This document shows, one piece after another, positions 8,498 through 16,938 of a stretch of DNA of 50,186 nucleotides. How positions within the stretch are numbered: the first letter of the stretch is position 1; each line of letters begins with the position of its first letter. Below the pieces are notes generated by a model that had not been told where the DNA came from, made no database searches, and saw only the letters and a program-made list of their open reading frames with translations. A program made the position numbers and the translations under genes. Origin of the DNA: Komagataeibacter nataicola (GTDB lineage: Bacteria > Pseudomonadota > Alphaproteobacteria > Acetobacterales > Acetobacteraceae); the NCBI RefSeq assembly GCF_003207795.1, contig NZ_NIRT01000023.1, positions 1-50,186 of the forward strand. Reading direction: 5' to 3'.

Positions 8498-9888
8498 CAC
8501 AAGCAGCATTCGGGGCTATCGGCGCAAATGGCCGGATAATGCCTCCCCCGGTCCGCCTTGCCCTGACGGTAAGCGAACTGCGTCGCGCCGCATGGACATG
8601 CTCGCTGGGAAGTGCGCTGGAATATTATGACTTCGCACTCTACAGCCTGGCCTCGGCACTGGTTTTCGGGCCACTATTCTTTCCCTCGGCCACGCCGCTC
8701 ACCAGCCTTATCGCCAGCTTTGCCACCTATTTTGTAGGATTTGCGGTGCGCCCCGTTGGCGGAATCATTTTCGGCCGGCTTGGGGACCATATCGGCCGCA
8801 AGCGGGTCCTGCTGATGACGGTAACCCTGATGGGGCTTGCCAGCACGGCCATCGGGCTGATTCCCACCTATCAGACAATAGGGATATGGGCACCCATCCT
8901 GCTGATTACGGCCAGGATGCTCCAGGGGCTTGGGGCAGGGGCGGAGCAGGCGGGGGCTGCCGTGATGATGACGGAATACGCCCCGCCTGGCCAGCGCGGC
9001 TTTTACGCCTCGCTGCCATTCCTGGGTATCCAGATCGGCACGATCATCGCGGCGCTGGTCTATTGCAGCCTGCTGTTCGGGGTAACGGACATCACCCATT
9101 CATGGGTATGGCGACTGCCGTTTCTGGTGAGCGCCGTAATCCTGGTGGTTGCGCTTTACATGCGGCTGAAGCTCAAGGAATCTCCCACGTTCGAGATCAT
9201 TCAGCGCGAGGTGGCGGAAGAGCGTGAGTCGCTGGGTTCCCTCCTGCGCAGTTCAGGGCGCACGATCCTGGCGGGAATTGGCGTAAGAATGGCTGAAAAC
9301 GGCGGTTCATCCATCTATCAGGTGCTGGCGGTCAGCTATCTTGTCAATACGATGGGCCTGCCCGGGCTGTGGGGAACCACATCGCTGATTACGGCTGCGG
9401 TCATTGGTGGCTTTACCGTGCCCGCGGCAGGTATGCTGAGCGACAGGTTCGGGCGGATAAGGACATACCGCACCTTTGCAATCCTGCAGGCCGTAACGGC
9501 GTTGCCGGTATGGTATGCCTTCAGCACCGGGCGTCCGCTGCCAGCTGTCATCGGCCTGTCCGTGGCGCTGGGTGTGACGACATGGGGCATGTTCGGCACG
9601 CAGGCCGCGATGCTACCCGAAATGTTTGGCGCCCGGCACCGTTATATGGCCGTGTCGATGTCGCGTGAAGTCTCGGCGGTTATCGGCGGTGGCCTGACGC
9701 CGCTGGTGGGTTCGTGCATCATCAGGTGGGTTGCGACCTTTTCCCCGCATGCGGCGCATCCGGGCCAGATGTCATGGCTGCCCATTTCGGTCTATGTCAT
9801 GTTTCTTGCTGGCATTACCATCGGCACGACTTTTATTATTCCGGAATGTCGCGACCGTGATCTCGTTGAGCAGCACGACATACTGTAG
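8494..9888 (+). CDS. MFS transporter, metabolite:H+ symporter (MHS) family
   Basis: 464 residues, 12 predicted membrane segments. The start ELRRAAWTCSLGSALEYYDFALYS is the MHS hallmark (compare ShiA, ProP, KgtP), followed by the loop GRLGDHIGRKRVLL, the MFS signature between TM2 and TM3, and a second copy, GMLSDRFGRIRTY, in the second half. The family imports small carboxylates and similar compounds with protons across the inner membrane. Translationally coupled to the upstream oxidoreductase and followed after 17 bases by a hydratase, so it likely brings in the substrate of this operon. Confidence 0.85.
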   Translation: MTQAAFGAIGANGRIMPPPVRLALTVSELRRAAWTCSLGSALEYYDFALYSLASALVFGPLFFPSATPLTSLIASFATYFVGFAVRPVGGIIFGRLGDHIGRKRVLLMTVTLMGLASTAIGLIPTYQTIGIWAPILLITARMLQGLGAGAEQAGAAVMMTEYAPPGQRGFYASLPFLGIQIGTIIAALVYCSLLFGVTDITHSWVWRLPFLVSAVILVVALYMRLKLKESPTFEIIQREVAEERESLGSLLRSSGRTILAGIGVRMAENGGSSIYQVLAVSYLVNTMGLPGLWGTTSLITAAVIGGFTVPAAGMLSDRFGRIRTYRTFAILQAVTALPVWYAFSTGRPLPAVIGLSVALGVTTWGMFGTQAAMLPEMFGARHRYMAVSMSREVSAVIGGGLTPLVGSCIIRWVATFSPHAAHPGQMSWLPISVYVMFLAGITIGTTFIIPECRDRDLVEQHDIL

Positions 9889-9905
9889 TTGTTTTTTATT
9901 TTGTA

Positions 9906-10682
9906 ATGGAAAATATGTACATGTGCACCGTTATGTCATCCGATGTCGCGCACCTGCTGCAATCCGTGCGGAATGGAACGGCAGCCCCCCCCGCCCAGGT
10001 GCCCGACAGCCTGATCCCACGCTCCATTGAGGAAGCCTATGCCATACAGGATGTGGTCAGGCGCCATCTCGGGCCGATCGCAGGATGGAAGGTTGGATCG
10101 GAAACCCCTGATTCAGAACCGTTCTGCGCGCCCATCCACGCCGCCACCGTGTTCAGCGATGGCGCTGACATTCCGGCCGGCCTCTGCCGCCACCGGGGCG
10201 TGGAAGCCGAACTTGTCTATCGGTTCGATCGCGCCCTGCCACCGCGTGCTGAGGAATGGACCCGCGACGAGGTGCTTGACGCCATCGGCACGATTCATCC
10301 AGCCATCGAGATTCTGGACAGCCGTTTTGAAAAGCCCGGTTCACAGCACAGGTTTCTTCATACGGCGGACCAGCAGAGCCACGGCGCCCTGATCGTGGGG
10401 CATGGCGTGGCGCAGTGGCGTCAGTTTACGCCGGTGGCGCAACAGGTGATCCTGTCCATCAATAACCAGACCGTGGCAGATCATGCTGGTGGCAACTCAG
10501 CAGGTGATCCCCTGCGCCTGCTGGTGTGGCTGGCCAACCATGCCAGCAGGCGCAAAATCGGCATCTCCGCTGGCAGTGTTGTCACAACCGGTTCAACAAC
10601 CGGAACGATTTTTGTTGGGCATGATACCGCAGTCACGGCCCGCTTTCCCGGTATTGGCAGCGTGCATGCCCATCTTTCCTGA
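9906..10682 (+). CDS. FAH-family hydratase (2-keto-4-pentenoate hydratase-like)
   Basis: 258 residues or slightly fewer, related to MhpD/HpaH: IPRSIEEAYAIQDVV near the start, AGWKVGSETP, then GVEAELVYRF with the metal-binding acidic residues, IHPAIEILDSRF, and GNSAGDPLRLLVWLANH near the C-terminus. Such enzymes add water to 2-keto-4-enoates, and relatives act on sugar-acid-derived keto acids. Several in-frame ATGs (9906, 9915, 9921, 9933) make the start uncertain. It lies between the MHS transporter and a 2-hydroxyacid dehydrogenase in one direction, so a role in a keto- or sugar-acid pathway is more likely than aromatic ring cleavage; that is inference. Confidence 0.75.
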   Translation: MENMYMCTVMSSDVAHLLQSVRNGTAAPPAQVPDSLIPRSIEEAYAIQDVVRRHLGPIAGWKVGSETPDSEPFCAPIHAATVFSDGADIPAGLCRHRGVEAELVYRFDRALPPRAEEWTRDEVLDAIGTIHPAIEILDSRFEKPGSQHRFLHTADQQSHGALIVGHGVAQWRQFTPVAQQVILSINNQTVADHAGGNSAGDPLRLLVWLANHASRRKIGISAGSVVTTGSTTGTIFVGHDTAVTARFPGIGSVHAHLS

Positions 10683-10699
10683 ACTGGAAACCTGATATT

Positions 10700-11629
10700 A
10701 TGAAACCCGAAATTCTGCTGATTGAACCCATGATGCCCGAAATCGAAAGGCAGCTTGATGCGGCCTATACCGTGCATCGCTTTACCTCGGTTGCGCAACT
10801 GAAGGACATTGCGGCCAATATACGCGGCATTGCGACGGGTGGCGCCACCGGTGTGCCACAGGCCGTCATGGACAGCCTGCCTGCCCTTGAAATCATAGCC
10901 ATAAACGGAATTGGCACGGATGCCGTAAACCTGAAGCAGGCCAGGGAGCGCAATATCCATGTCACCACCACGCCGGGTGTCCTGACTGATGATGTGGCGG
11001 ATATGGCCATCGGGCTTGTCCTGTCGCTTCTGCGCGGTCTGCCCGCAGGGGACCGGTATGTCCGTGATGGGGCGTGGGGTGATAAACCGGCCCTGCCGCT
11101 CGGGCGCAAGGTAACGGGCAGGAAGCTCGGGATCATAGGCATGGGCCGGGTGGGGCGTGCGATTGCGCATCGCGCCCAGGCTTTTGCCATGCCTGTATCC
11201 TATACCGACCTGCGGGATTTTGAACTGAAGGATTACGCCTTCGTGCCTGATCTGCTGTCATTGGCGCGGAACAGTGAAATTCTGGTCATTGCGGCATCGG
11301 GTGGCGGGGGATCACGGCATCTGGTCAACGCTGAGGTTATGGAGGCGCTGGGGCCTGATGGTTTTCTGGTCAATGTCGCCCGCGGTTCGGTTGTGGATGA
11401 ACAGGCGCTGATACAGGCGCTTGACGCGGGAAAACTCGGTGGTGCGGCGTTGGATGTGTTCGAGCATGAACCCGACGTGCCTGCGCCGCTCCGTCATTCC
11501 ACCCGTGTGGTACTGCAGCCTCATCGTGCCAGCGCAACGGTGGAAACACGGCTGGCCATGGGAGATCTGGTTGTAAAAAATCTTGCTGCCCATTTTGCGG
11601 ATCAGGCACTGCTGACTGCCGTGATCTGA
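10700..11629 (+). CDS. D-isomer-specific 2-hydroxyacid dehydrogenase
   Basis: 309 residues of the hydroxypyruvate/glyoxylate reductase type, cytoplasmic and NAD(P)H-dependent. Cofactor motif GIIGMGRVGRAIAHR near residue 145; catalytic Arg in VNVARGSVVDE, Glu in LDVFEHEPDVP, and His in LQPHRASATVETR (the usual HxxS becomes HRAS, still with Ser). Starts 17 bases after the hydratase stop. It may reduce the 2-keto acid made in this operon, such as hydroxypyruvate or 2-ketogluconate. A second, more distant relative lies at 39841. Confidence 0.85.
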   Translation: MKPEILLIEPMMPEIERQLDAAYTVHRFTSVAQLKDIAANIRGIATGGATGVPQAVMDSLPALEIIAINGIGTDAVNLKQARERNIHVTTTPGVLTDDVADMAIGLVLSLLRGLPAGDRYVRDGAWGDKPALPLGRKVTGRKLGIIGMGRVGRAIAHRAQAFAMPVSYTDLRDFELKDYAFVPDLLSLARNSEILVIAASGGGGSRHLVNAEVMEALGPDGFLVNVARGSVVDEQALIQALDAGKLGGAALDVFEHEPDVPAPLRHSTRVVLQPHRASATVETRLAMGDLVVKNLAAHFADQALLTAVI

Positions 11630-11650
11630 ACTGACGTACTGCTTGTGTGA

Positions 11651-11675
11651 GATACGCCACGTAGCCTGGCGTATC
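11651..11675. terminator. 9-bp inverted repeat after the hydroxyacid dehydrogenase
   Basis: GATACGCCA pairs perfectly with TGGCGTATC across a 7-nt loop, 21 bases past the stop codon. No T run follows, so it may be a weak terminator, an RNA-stabilising hairpin or a binding site. Confidence 0.4.
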
Positions 11676-11739
11676 CACCACATACTGAAGACATACCTGC
11701 GGGCAGGGCATGCTTCATGCATCTATATTTCCAAATGTC

Positions 11740-11755
11740 ATGAATAAATATTCAT
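11740..11755. promoter_or_regulatory. AT-rich palindrome upstream of the OprB porin
   Basis: ATGAATA and TATTCAT flank AA, 48 bases before the porin ATG within a very AT-rich stretch. Placement fits an operator or promoter element; no factor can be named. Confidence 0.3.
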
Positions 11756-11803
11756 AAAATGGGTATTTATTTATATAAAACAAATTAAAATGGAACAGGA
11801 TGG

Positions 11804-13291
11804 ATGCGTGCGTTCTTGACGGTTATTATGACATTGTGCCGTCCAAAACAGGTTTTCAGAACGGAAGCCTTGATCATCATCGTGGGGATGATGTTGTGCG
11901 GTCAGGCAGCAGCGCAGACTTTTCAGGACAACTCCACCAGTGACGCCAGGCTACGTGTGGCGACGCCGCTTATGGCCCACCCGTCAAACGGGCCTGTGGT
12001 TCCCCCGTTTTCCCGGCCGGAAGCCCTGTTTACGGACCCGTTCGGCATGACATCATGGCTGCGTGCGCGTGGCATTGCACTGACAATGGATAACACGAAT
12101 GAATATACGGCCGCCATTTCAAAGCCGACGCCCGGTTATCCGAATTACAAGCAGGGATCAAGTAACGCAGGGCAGATGAATACCGCCCTTCATATCAATT
12201 GGGAAAAGATCATCGGCCTGAAAGGGTTTGCCACCCATACGCTTTTTACCAGCCGCTATGGCACGACCGCCAACCGTATGATGGGAGACTGGCTTGCGCA
12301 CTCATCAGAAATATATGGCGGAGGGGGCAATGTTGTCGTGCATCTGGTTACGGCATATGGGGAAGAAAACCTGCTGGGTGGTCGCGTCAGTATTGCCGGG
12401 GGGAGGCTGACTGAAATGAGTGAATTCAGTGCCAGTTCGCTGTTCTGCAATTTTCAGAACAACGGTTTCTGCGGACGGCCCAAAGCCGCGATCGATAATC
12501 AGTATATTACGTCCTATCCGGCTGGAGAGTGGGGCTTTCGTGTCCGTGGGCGTCCATCGCGCTACATTTACATACAGGCCGGTGTTTATTTTGCCGAACG
12601 TGGAATTTACGCGAACAGCCAGCATAGAACCGGTTTTCATTTCAATTCATCCAATATTGTAGGGCAGCTTGCGCCGATTGAACTGGGTTGGGAGCCAGTG
12701 TTTGGGCACAGGCATAACCTGCCGGGACATTACAAGATTGGCGGCCAGGTGATTTCCGCCCCCAATCCTGACAATTATTATGACAGTCAGGGTCAACCTT
12801 ATGCCCTTTCTGGCAGGACGGCCCGCAACCACCAGCAGACATGGAGTACATGGTTTGAAATCGACCAGAAGCTCCTTCACCATTCCTATTCCAATGCCGA
12901 AGGCGGTCTGACTGCAATGACTGGCGTGATCTATAATGATCCGCGCACGTCATTGCGTAATTACGAAACTTATGTGGCGTTTGTGGATCGGGGTTTTATC
13001 AGAAGCCGTCCCTATGATTCTTTTGGCATGGTCATGACCTATGTAAAAATTGCTCCCGGTGTTTCAGATACGGATATGCTGGACTTGAGTATGGTTCCCG
13101 CCAAAACGGCGCCTAACCATGCTACGGGTATTCAGGGGCACGAAACTGTATTTGAGGCGAACTACCAGATTCATGTCATGCGCGGTGTGGTGTTTGCTCC
13201 GGATTTCCAGATCTATTTCCGCCCGAATGCACAGAAAAACCTGAAGAATGTGGAGTTCGTGGGGTTCAAATCACAGATACAGATTCTGTAA
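11804..13291 (+). CDS. oprB: OprB-type carbohydrate-selective porin
   Basis: 495-residue outer-membrane beta-barrel. An N-terminal signal peptide is visible (hydrophobic ALIIIVGMMLCGQAAAQ, cleavage after AQA-like site), then the OprB opening PLFTDPFGMTSWLRARGIALTMDNTNEYTA pattern (with ALFTDP here), GSSNAGQMNTALHINWEKIIGLKG, and a C-terminal strand ending with FVGFKSQIQIL. OprB lets glucose, gluconate and related sugars cross the outer membrane passively. It follows the sugar-acid operon by 174 bases with its own AT-rich leader and precedes gluconokinase, suggesting uptake of the same class of compounds. Confidence 0.85.
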   Translation: MRAFLTVIMTLCRPKQVFRTEALIIIVGMMLCGQAAAQTFQDNSTSDARLRVATPLMAHPSNGPVVPPFSRPEALFTDPFGMTSWLRARGIALTMDNTNEYTAAISKPTPGYPNYKQGSSNAGQMNTALHINWEKIIGLKGFATHTLFTSRYGTTANRMMGDWLAHSSEIYGGGGNVVVHLVTAYGEENLLGGRVSIAGGRLTEMSEFSASSLFCNFQNNGFCGRPKAAIDNQYITSYPAGEWGFRVRGRPSRYIYIQAGVYFAERGIYANSQHRTGFHFNSSNIVGQLAPIELGWEPVFGHRHNLPGHYKIGGQVISAPNPDNYYDSQGQPYALSGRTARNHQQTWSTWFEIDQKLLHHSYSNAEGGLTAMTGVIYNDPRTSLRNYETYVAFVDRGFIRSRPYDSFGMVMTYVKIAPGVSDTDMLDLSMVPAKTAPNHATGIQGHETVFEANYQIHVMRGVVFAPDFQIYFRPNAQKNLKNVEFVGFKSQIQIL

Positions 13292-13687
13292 CCGGACTGG
13301 AGGTTATATGTATAAGAGGCATAGCCTGATTGTATCTGTTGTTGAGGGGATTTCACGATATTGTAAAACAGGCGTTTATGGTCTGCAAAAGCTGATGGCC
13401 CGGCCTTGCTGACCTTCAGCCCGGGCATCCTTCCTGCTTTTGGGGGTTTGTCCTGTTTACTTTATAAAAATGGAATTGAAAATTTAACGATTGCCAATGT
13501 TATTGTATTCATGAAACGGAAGTGGCTTTATGTCATCTATTTTACTTGATTTGTGCGTTCCGTTTTTGTCAGAATATCGATATCTGGAATGTTGACCAGC
13601 CGAGAAACGATGACTCGTTGCTTCGTTCCTGGTTACGGTGGACCAGAACTGACTGTTTTCTCATGATGATATTCGGTGGGATACGCC
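13292..13687. other. Intergenic region between oprB and gntK
   Basis: No gene seen. A bulged hairpin at 13394-13429 (GATG-G-CCCGG facing CCCGGGCATC), followed by a T-rich stretch, may terminate oprB. The AT-rich part from 13440 to 13560 is probably the gntK promoter region. Confidence 0.35.
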
Positions 13688-14257
13688 ATGTATGATACTG
13701 CACAGGATACGGTTTCACTCTCACATAGATTTGGTGAGGCAGGACGACCGTGCGTACTGATTGTTATGGGGGTTTCGGGTTGTGGCAAGAGTACGCTTGC
13801 CCAATTGATGGCCGAACGGATGGGCTGGCCCCTTATTGAAGGGGATGAACTGCATCCCCCCGCCAATATCGCCCGCATGAGCAACGGCATCCCGTTGACC
13901 GATACGGATCGTGAGCCATGGCTTGATCTTATTGCCGGGCGGATACGGTCATGGCGCGAGGCAGGCCAGTATGGCATCGTGACGTGTTCATCGCTCAAGC
14001 GCAGCTACCGCAGGCAGATTGGTGCTGACAGCGCGGATGTCTGCTTTGTCTATCTCAAAGGCAGCAGGGAGGACATCATGCCCCGCCTTTACCAGCGTAC
14101 CGGCCACTTCATGCCGGTTGCCATGCTCGACAGCCAGTTCGCCACGCTGGAGGAACCCGATATGCATGAGGAAGTGGTCATGGTGCTGGATGTCAACGCC
14201 CCGCAGGTACAACTGGCGGAACTGGTCTGCGCACATCTGGCCCGGCTTTCTCTTTGA
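13688..14257 (+). CDS. gntK: Gluconokinase
   Basis: About 189-residue thermoresistant-type gluconokinase phosphorylating gluconate to 6-phosphogluconate, the entry to the pentose phosphate or Entner-Doudoroff route. P-loop GVSGCGKST at roughly residues 28-36, then EGDELHPPANIARMSNGIPLTD, the substrate region typical of GntK, and TCSSLKRSYRRQI. The longest frame starts at a GTG at 13676, but that codon overlaps the GGTGGG that serves as ribosome binding site for the ATG at 13688, which is preferred. It stands alone, yet completes the gluconate theme with idnO, idnD and the porin. Confidence 0.9.
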   Translation: MYDTAQDTVSLSHRFGEAGRPCVLIVMGVSGCGKSTLAQLMAERMGWPLIEGDELHPPANIARMSNGIPLTDTDREPWLDLIAGRIRSWREAGQYGIVTCSSLKRSYRRQIGADSADVCFVYLKGSREDIMPRLYQRTGHFMPVAMLDSQFATLEEPDMHEEVVMVLDVNAPQVQLAELVCAHLARLSL

Positions 14258-14579
14258 AAAAACACAGCGTGTCGTGACCGGTATTGAAGCTGTGCCGGTC
14301 ATCCGAACGTTTTAAGTGCGTATCAGGACCCTGGGTAAGTTTGGTCCGGGTTGCGTGCCAGCATCACGTCGGCCCTGTCTTTGTCAGTCCGGGTCAGCCG
14401 CGTCGGGCTTCAGTCTCATGACAGATTGTGGAAATGCCCGGATGGCCTGCTTGCCAATCTTCCAGAAAGCGCATGGCGCATTCATGGAAGGCAGGCGCAT
14501 GACGTGATGTTTTTTCTCTACCATGGTGTTGTTTTCCGCGCATTTTACTCTGCGGTAAACCCGTAGCTGTTCAGGGTCT
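14258..14579. other. Intergenic region between convergent gntK and HAD gene
   Basis: Short open frames here have no family resemblance and no clear ribosome binding sites. Apart from the hairpin at its right edge I see nothing in it. Confidence 0.4.
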
Positions 14580-14610
14580 GGCGCCGCCTTTATTCAATAC
14601 AGGCGGCGCC
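14580..14610 (-). terminator. Hairpin downstream of the first HAD gene
   Basis: GGCGCCGCCT and AGGCGGCGCC form a perfect 10-bp stem with an 11-nt loop, 11 bases beyond the minus-strand stop. There is no T run, so termination is probable rather than certain; it could also act on gntK transcripts. Confidence 0.5.
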
Positions 14611-14621
14611 TGGATGCTCTT

Positions 14622-15341
14622 TTATGCCATGGCGGCTACGGGGGCGTTTTCATCCATGAAGTCAGCCAGTTCGGCTAACGTGGCAAAATGATAATCGGGC
14701 ATGGTAGCTTCTTCTGCGGCGATAGTCGCGCCATAGCCTTCGAGTCCCTGCCGGCGTTCGATCCAGCACACGCAATAGCCCATCTCCCGCGCAATGCCGA
14801 TATCATGGAACTGGCTCTGGGCGACATGCAGGATCTTGTCCTTTACAATACCGTCACGGCTGAGTCGCCCGCGCGTAAAGGCAAAGAATTCCGGGTCCGG
14901 CTTTTCACATAAGGCGTCATCTACCGTTATGGTATCAAAGAACGGATGGTCCAGTGACTTTTCCAGCCCTGTAAATGCCCAGCGCTGGCAATTTGTCATG
15001 GCTACCAGTTTGAAGTGCTTCGAAAGCCGCTTTAGCGCCGCAACCGTATCGGGGAAGGGCTTCCAGTTGCGGGCATCCAGTGCAAAGGCTCTGGCAATGC
15101 CGTTATCGCGCGGCAGGTCGAACTGTTCGGCCAGGATGTGATAGACGGGCACCATATCATCAGGAAACAGGAGCGTGCCCGCGCGGTCATGTGCCGCGCC
15201 ATAGGCGGCGAGAAAGGCCTCGCGGTCCATGGCCTGCCCCGCCGGGCCGCAATGGGCGCGGATGAAGTCCACCATGCCGCTTTCAAAGTCGATCAGGGTT
15301 CCAACTACATCAAATGTCAGTACTTCCGGCCATGATTTCAT
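14622..15341 (-). CDS. HAD type II hydrolase (haloacid-dehalogenase-like), copy 1
   Basis: About 239 residues with HAD motif I LTFDVVGTLID (nucleophile Asp10, then Thr14), motif II LVAMTN, motif III lysine in CEKPDPEFF, and motif IV in a QFHDIG segment. Start chosen at MKSWPEVLTFD; the 15 extra residues upstream do not look coded. The ortholog-like copy at 43965 is very similar throughout, well over half identical by eye. The halide-handling residues of L-2-haloacid dehalogenase (WRxKQ arginine, SSNxWD motif) are not recognisable, so a phosphatase or another acid hydrolase activity is as likely as dehalogenation. Convergent with gntK. Confidence 0.8.
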   Translation of the reverse strand: MKSWPEVLTFDVVGTLIDFESGMVDFIRAHCGPAGQAMDREAFLAAYGAAHDRAGTLLFPDDMVPVYHILAEQFDLPRDNGIARAFALDARNWKPFPDTVAALKRLSKHFKLVAMTNCQRWAFTGLEKSLDHPFFDTITVDDALCEKPDPEFFAFTRGRLSRDGIVKDKILHVAQSQFHDIGIAREMGYCVCWIERRQGLEGYGATIAAEEATMPDYHFATLAELADFMDENAPVAAMA

Positions 15342-15544
15342 GTCAGCACTCCTTGCCGCGATTGCTGGAATTCGGCGGCATTTCATTATCTGAAGGCAAG
15401 TCCTTCATGAATCATGCCTATCATTGCGAACAAGGAATATCATGCTGAAGTCCACATGGTTTTCAGTGCTTTGCGCCGTTCTGCATCGGCCGGGTAGGGC
15501 GAAAACAAGGGCAAAGGCATTGCGCCTGCGCTCAGCCCGCGCTT

Positions 15545-15745
15545 CTAGCGCCGCATGAGCCACAGGATGCACGACGCAAGGAGGCTGATGAGCAGGCCGC
15601 TCGTAATCGGCATATAAAGAGTGAAATTCGGCCGCTGTATCAGGATATCACCCGGTAGCCTGCCAAGGGGAAGGCGCGACAGGAAAGGCCATAACAGGCC
15701 TGCGGCAACAAGAAGCACGCCTGCGGCAATCAGGATGCGGGGCAT
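15545..15745 (-). CDS. DUF2905 family small membrane protein
   Basis: 66 residues with two hydrophobic segments (ILIAAGVLLVAAGLLWPFL and ITSGLLISLLASCILWLM) flanking the conserved LPLGRLPGDILIQRPNFTLYMP that defines DUF2905 proteins. An inner-membrane protein of unknown function, at the family's usual length. Stands alone between two HAD genes. Confidence 0.85.
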   Translation of the reverse strand: MPRILIAAGVLLVAAGLLWPFLSRLPLGRLPGDILIQRPNFTLYMPITSGLLISLLASCILWLMRR

Positions 15746-16159
15746 AGGGTATGATCCAGTCCAGTCATGATCGGCTTGTCCGTGCCTGTGTCATAGACAC
15801 GGTTTTCTGTTATGAAAATGGCTATCATGGTGACGGGATCAAGCCCTGCAGGCACGCGGCGTGACCTGCCGTGGGCTGTATGCGCGATGCCCTACATTCT
15901 GCCGTTTCATGCGCCGGTACGACATGGAATATCGTTTTTATATCGAAATATAATAGAATGGCGCATACCGGATGTGCCATCGTATCGTTAATGAAACGCT
16001 TGTGCTTCAACTGGCTTCATAAAGGAATTGGATGAAATAAGATCATCAATCCATTGTACATAGTATTACATATCGCAAATGCACACGGTTTTAGGTAATG
16101 TTACTTTGTGTTTTCGGCCTGCGCCGGGGGCAGGATGCATTTTCGCAATGATGGAGCGC
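15746..16159. other. Intergenic region before second HAD gene
   Basis: No gene supported. The 61-residue minus-strand frame at 15825-16010 has no recognisable features. The AT-rich part from about 15925 to 16080 probably carries the promoter of the next gene. Confidence 0.4.
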
Positions 16160-16888
16160 ATGATGAAATTAAAGGACTTCAAGGTTCTGACCTTTGACTG
16201 TTACGGCACCCTGATCGATTGGGAGACAGGCATCATCAACGCCCTGACCCCCCTGACATCGCGCCTCAGGACGCCACTCAGCCGCGATGCCATCTTGCAG
16301 GCGCATGCCAAATATGAGTCCCGCCAGCAAAAATGGACCCCGGGCCGCCCCTATCCGGCCATTCTGGCCAGTGTCTATCGCCGCCTTGCGGAGGAGTGGG
16401 GCGTGCCTCACACCATTTCTGAAGCGCAGGATTACGGACAGTCCGTTCCGAACTGGCCTGCATTCCCCGATAGCACTGACGCGCTTCAGTACCTCAAACA
16501 GCATTTCAGGCTGGTGATCCTGTCCAATGTCGATGCGCGTTCCTTCAGTGGCAGTAATGCCCGGCTGAATGTCGTTTTTGATGGTATCTACACCGCCGAG
16601 GATATCGGGTCGTACAAGCCGTCCATGCGCAATTTCGAATACATGCTCGAATACCTTGCCGACCTCGGGCTGGGGCCGTCAGATGTGTTGCACACGGCGG
16701 AAAGCCTGTTTCATGACCATCAGCCCGCCAACAGGGCGGGGCTGGCATCGTGCTGGATCTACCGCCGCCACGCGCAGGACGGGTTCGGGGCGACGATGGA
16801 CCCCGGCAGCATGCCGAAAATTGATTTCCGCTTCAACTCCATGGCGGAACTGGCCGAGGCGCACAAAAAAGAAATGGCCGAAGGCTGA
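16160..16888 (+). CDS. HAD type II hydrolase, copy 2
   Basis: About 242 residues. Motif I LTFDCYGTLIDWE, motif II LVILSNVD, motif III lysine in IGSYKPSMRNFEYM, motif IV in ESLFHDHQPANRAGL. Start placed at the paired ATGs 16160/16163 behind GGAG; the frame's first ATG at 16079 adds an unlikely lead. Closer to copy 3 (31391; both have FDCYGTLI and YKPxMR) than to copies 1 and 4. Followed 50 bases on by a flavin amine-dehydrogenase-like gene in the same direction. Activity unknown; the dehalogenase SSNxWD motif is replaced by ESLFHD. Confidence 0.8.
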   Translation: MMKLKDFKVLTFDCYGTLIDWETGIINALTPLTSRLRTPLSRDAILQAHAKYESRQQKWTPGRPYPAILASVYRRLAEEWGVPHTISEAQDYGQSVPNWPAFPDSTDALQYLKQHFRLVILSNVDARSFSGSNARLNVVFDGIYTAEDIGSYKPSMRNFEYMLEYLADLGLGPSDVLHTAESLFHDHQPANRAGLASCWIYRRHAQDGFGATMDPGSMPKIDFRFNSMAELAEAHKKEMAEG

Positions 16889-16938
16889 AACCCGTTTCCT
16901 GTCATCATTTCCTGATATCCCTGGTGTTGAGGTCATGT

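Noticed and set aside
14622-15341. Naming the HAD proteins as true haloacid dehalogenases
   Set aside because: The general HAD motifs are present but the halide-binding residues of L-2-haloacid dehalogenase are not visible, so only the family name is used.
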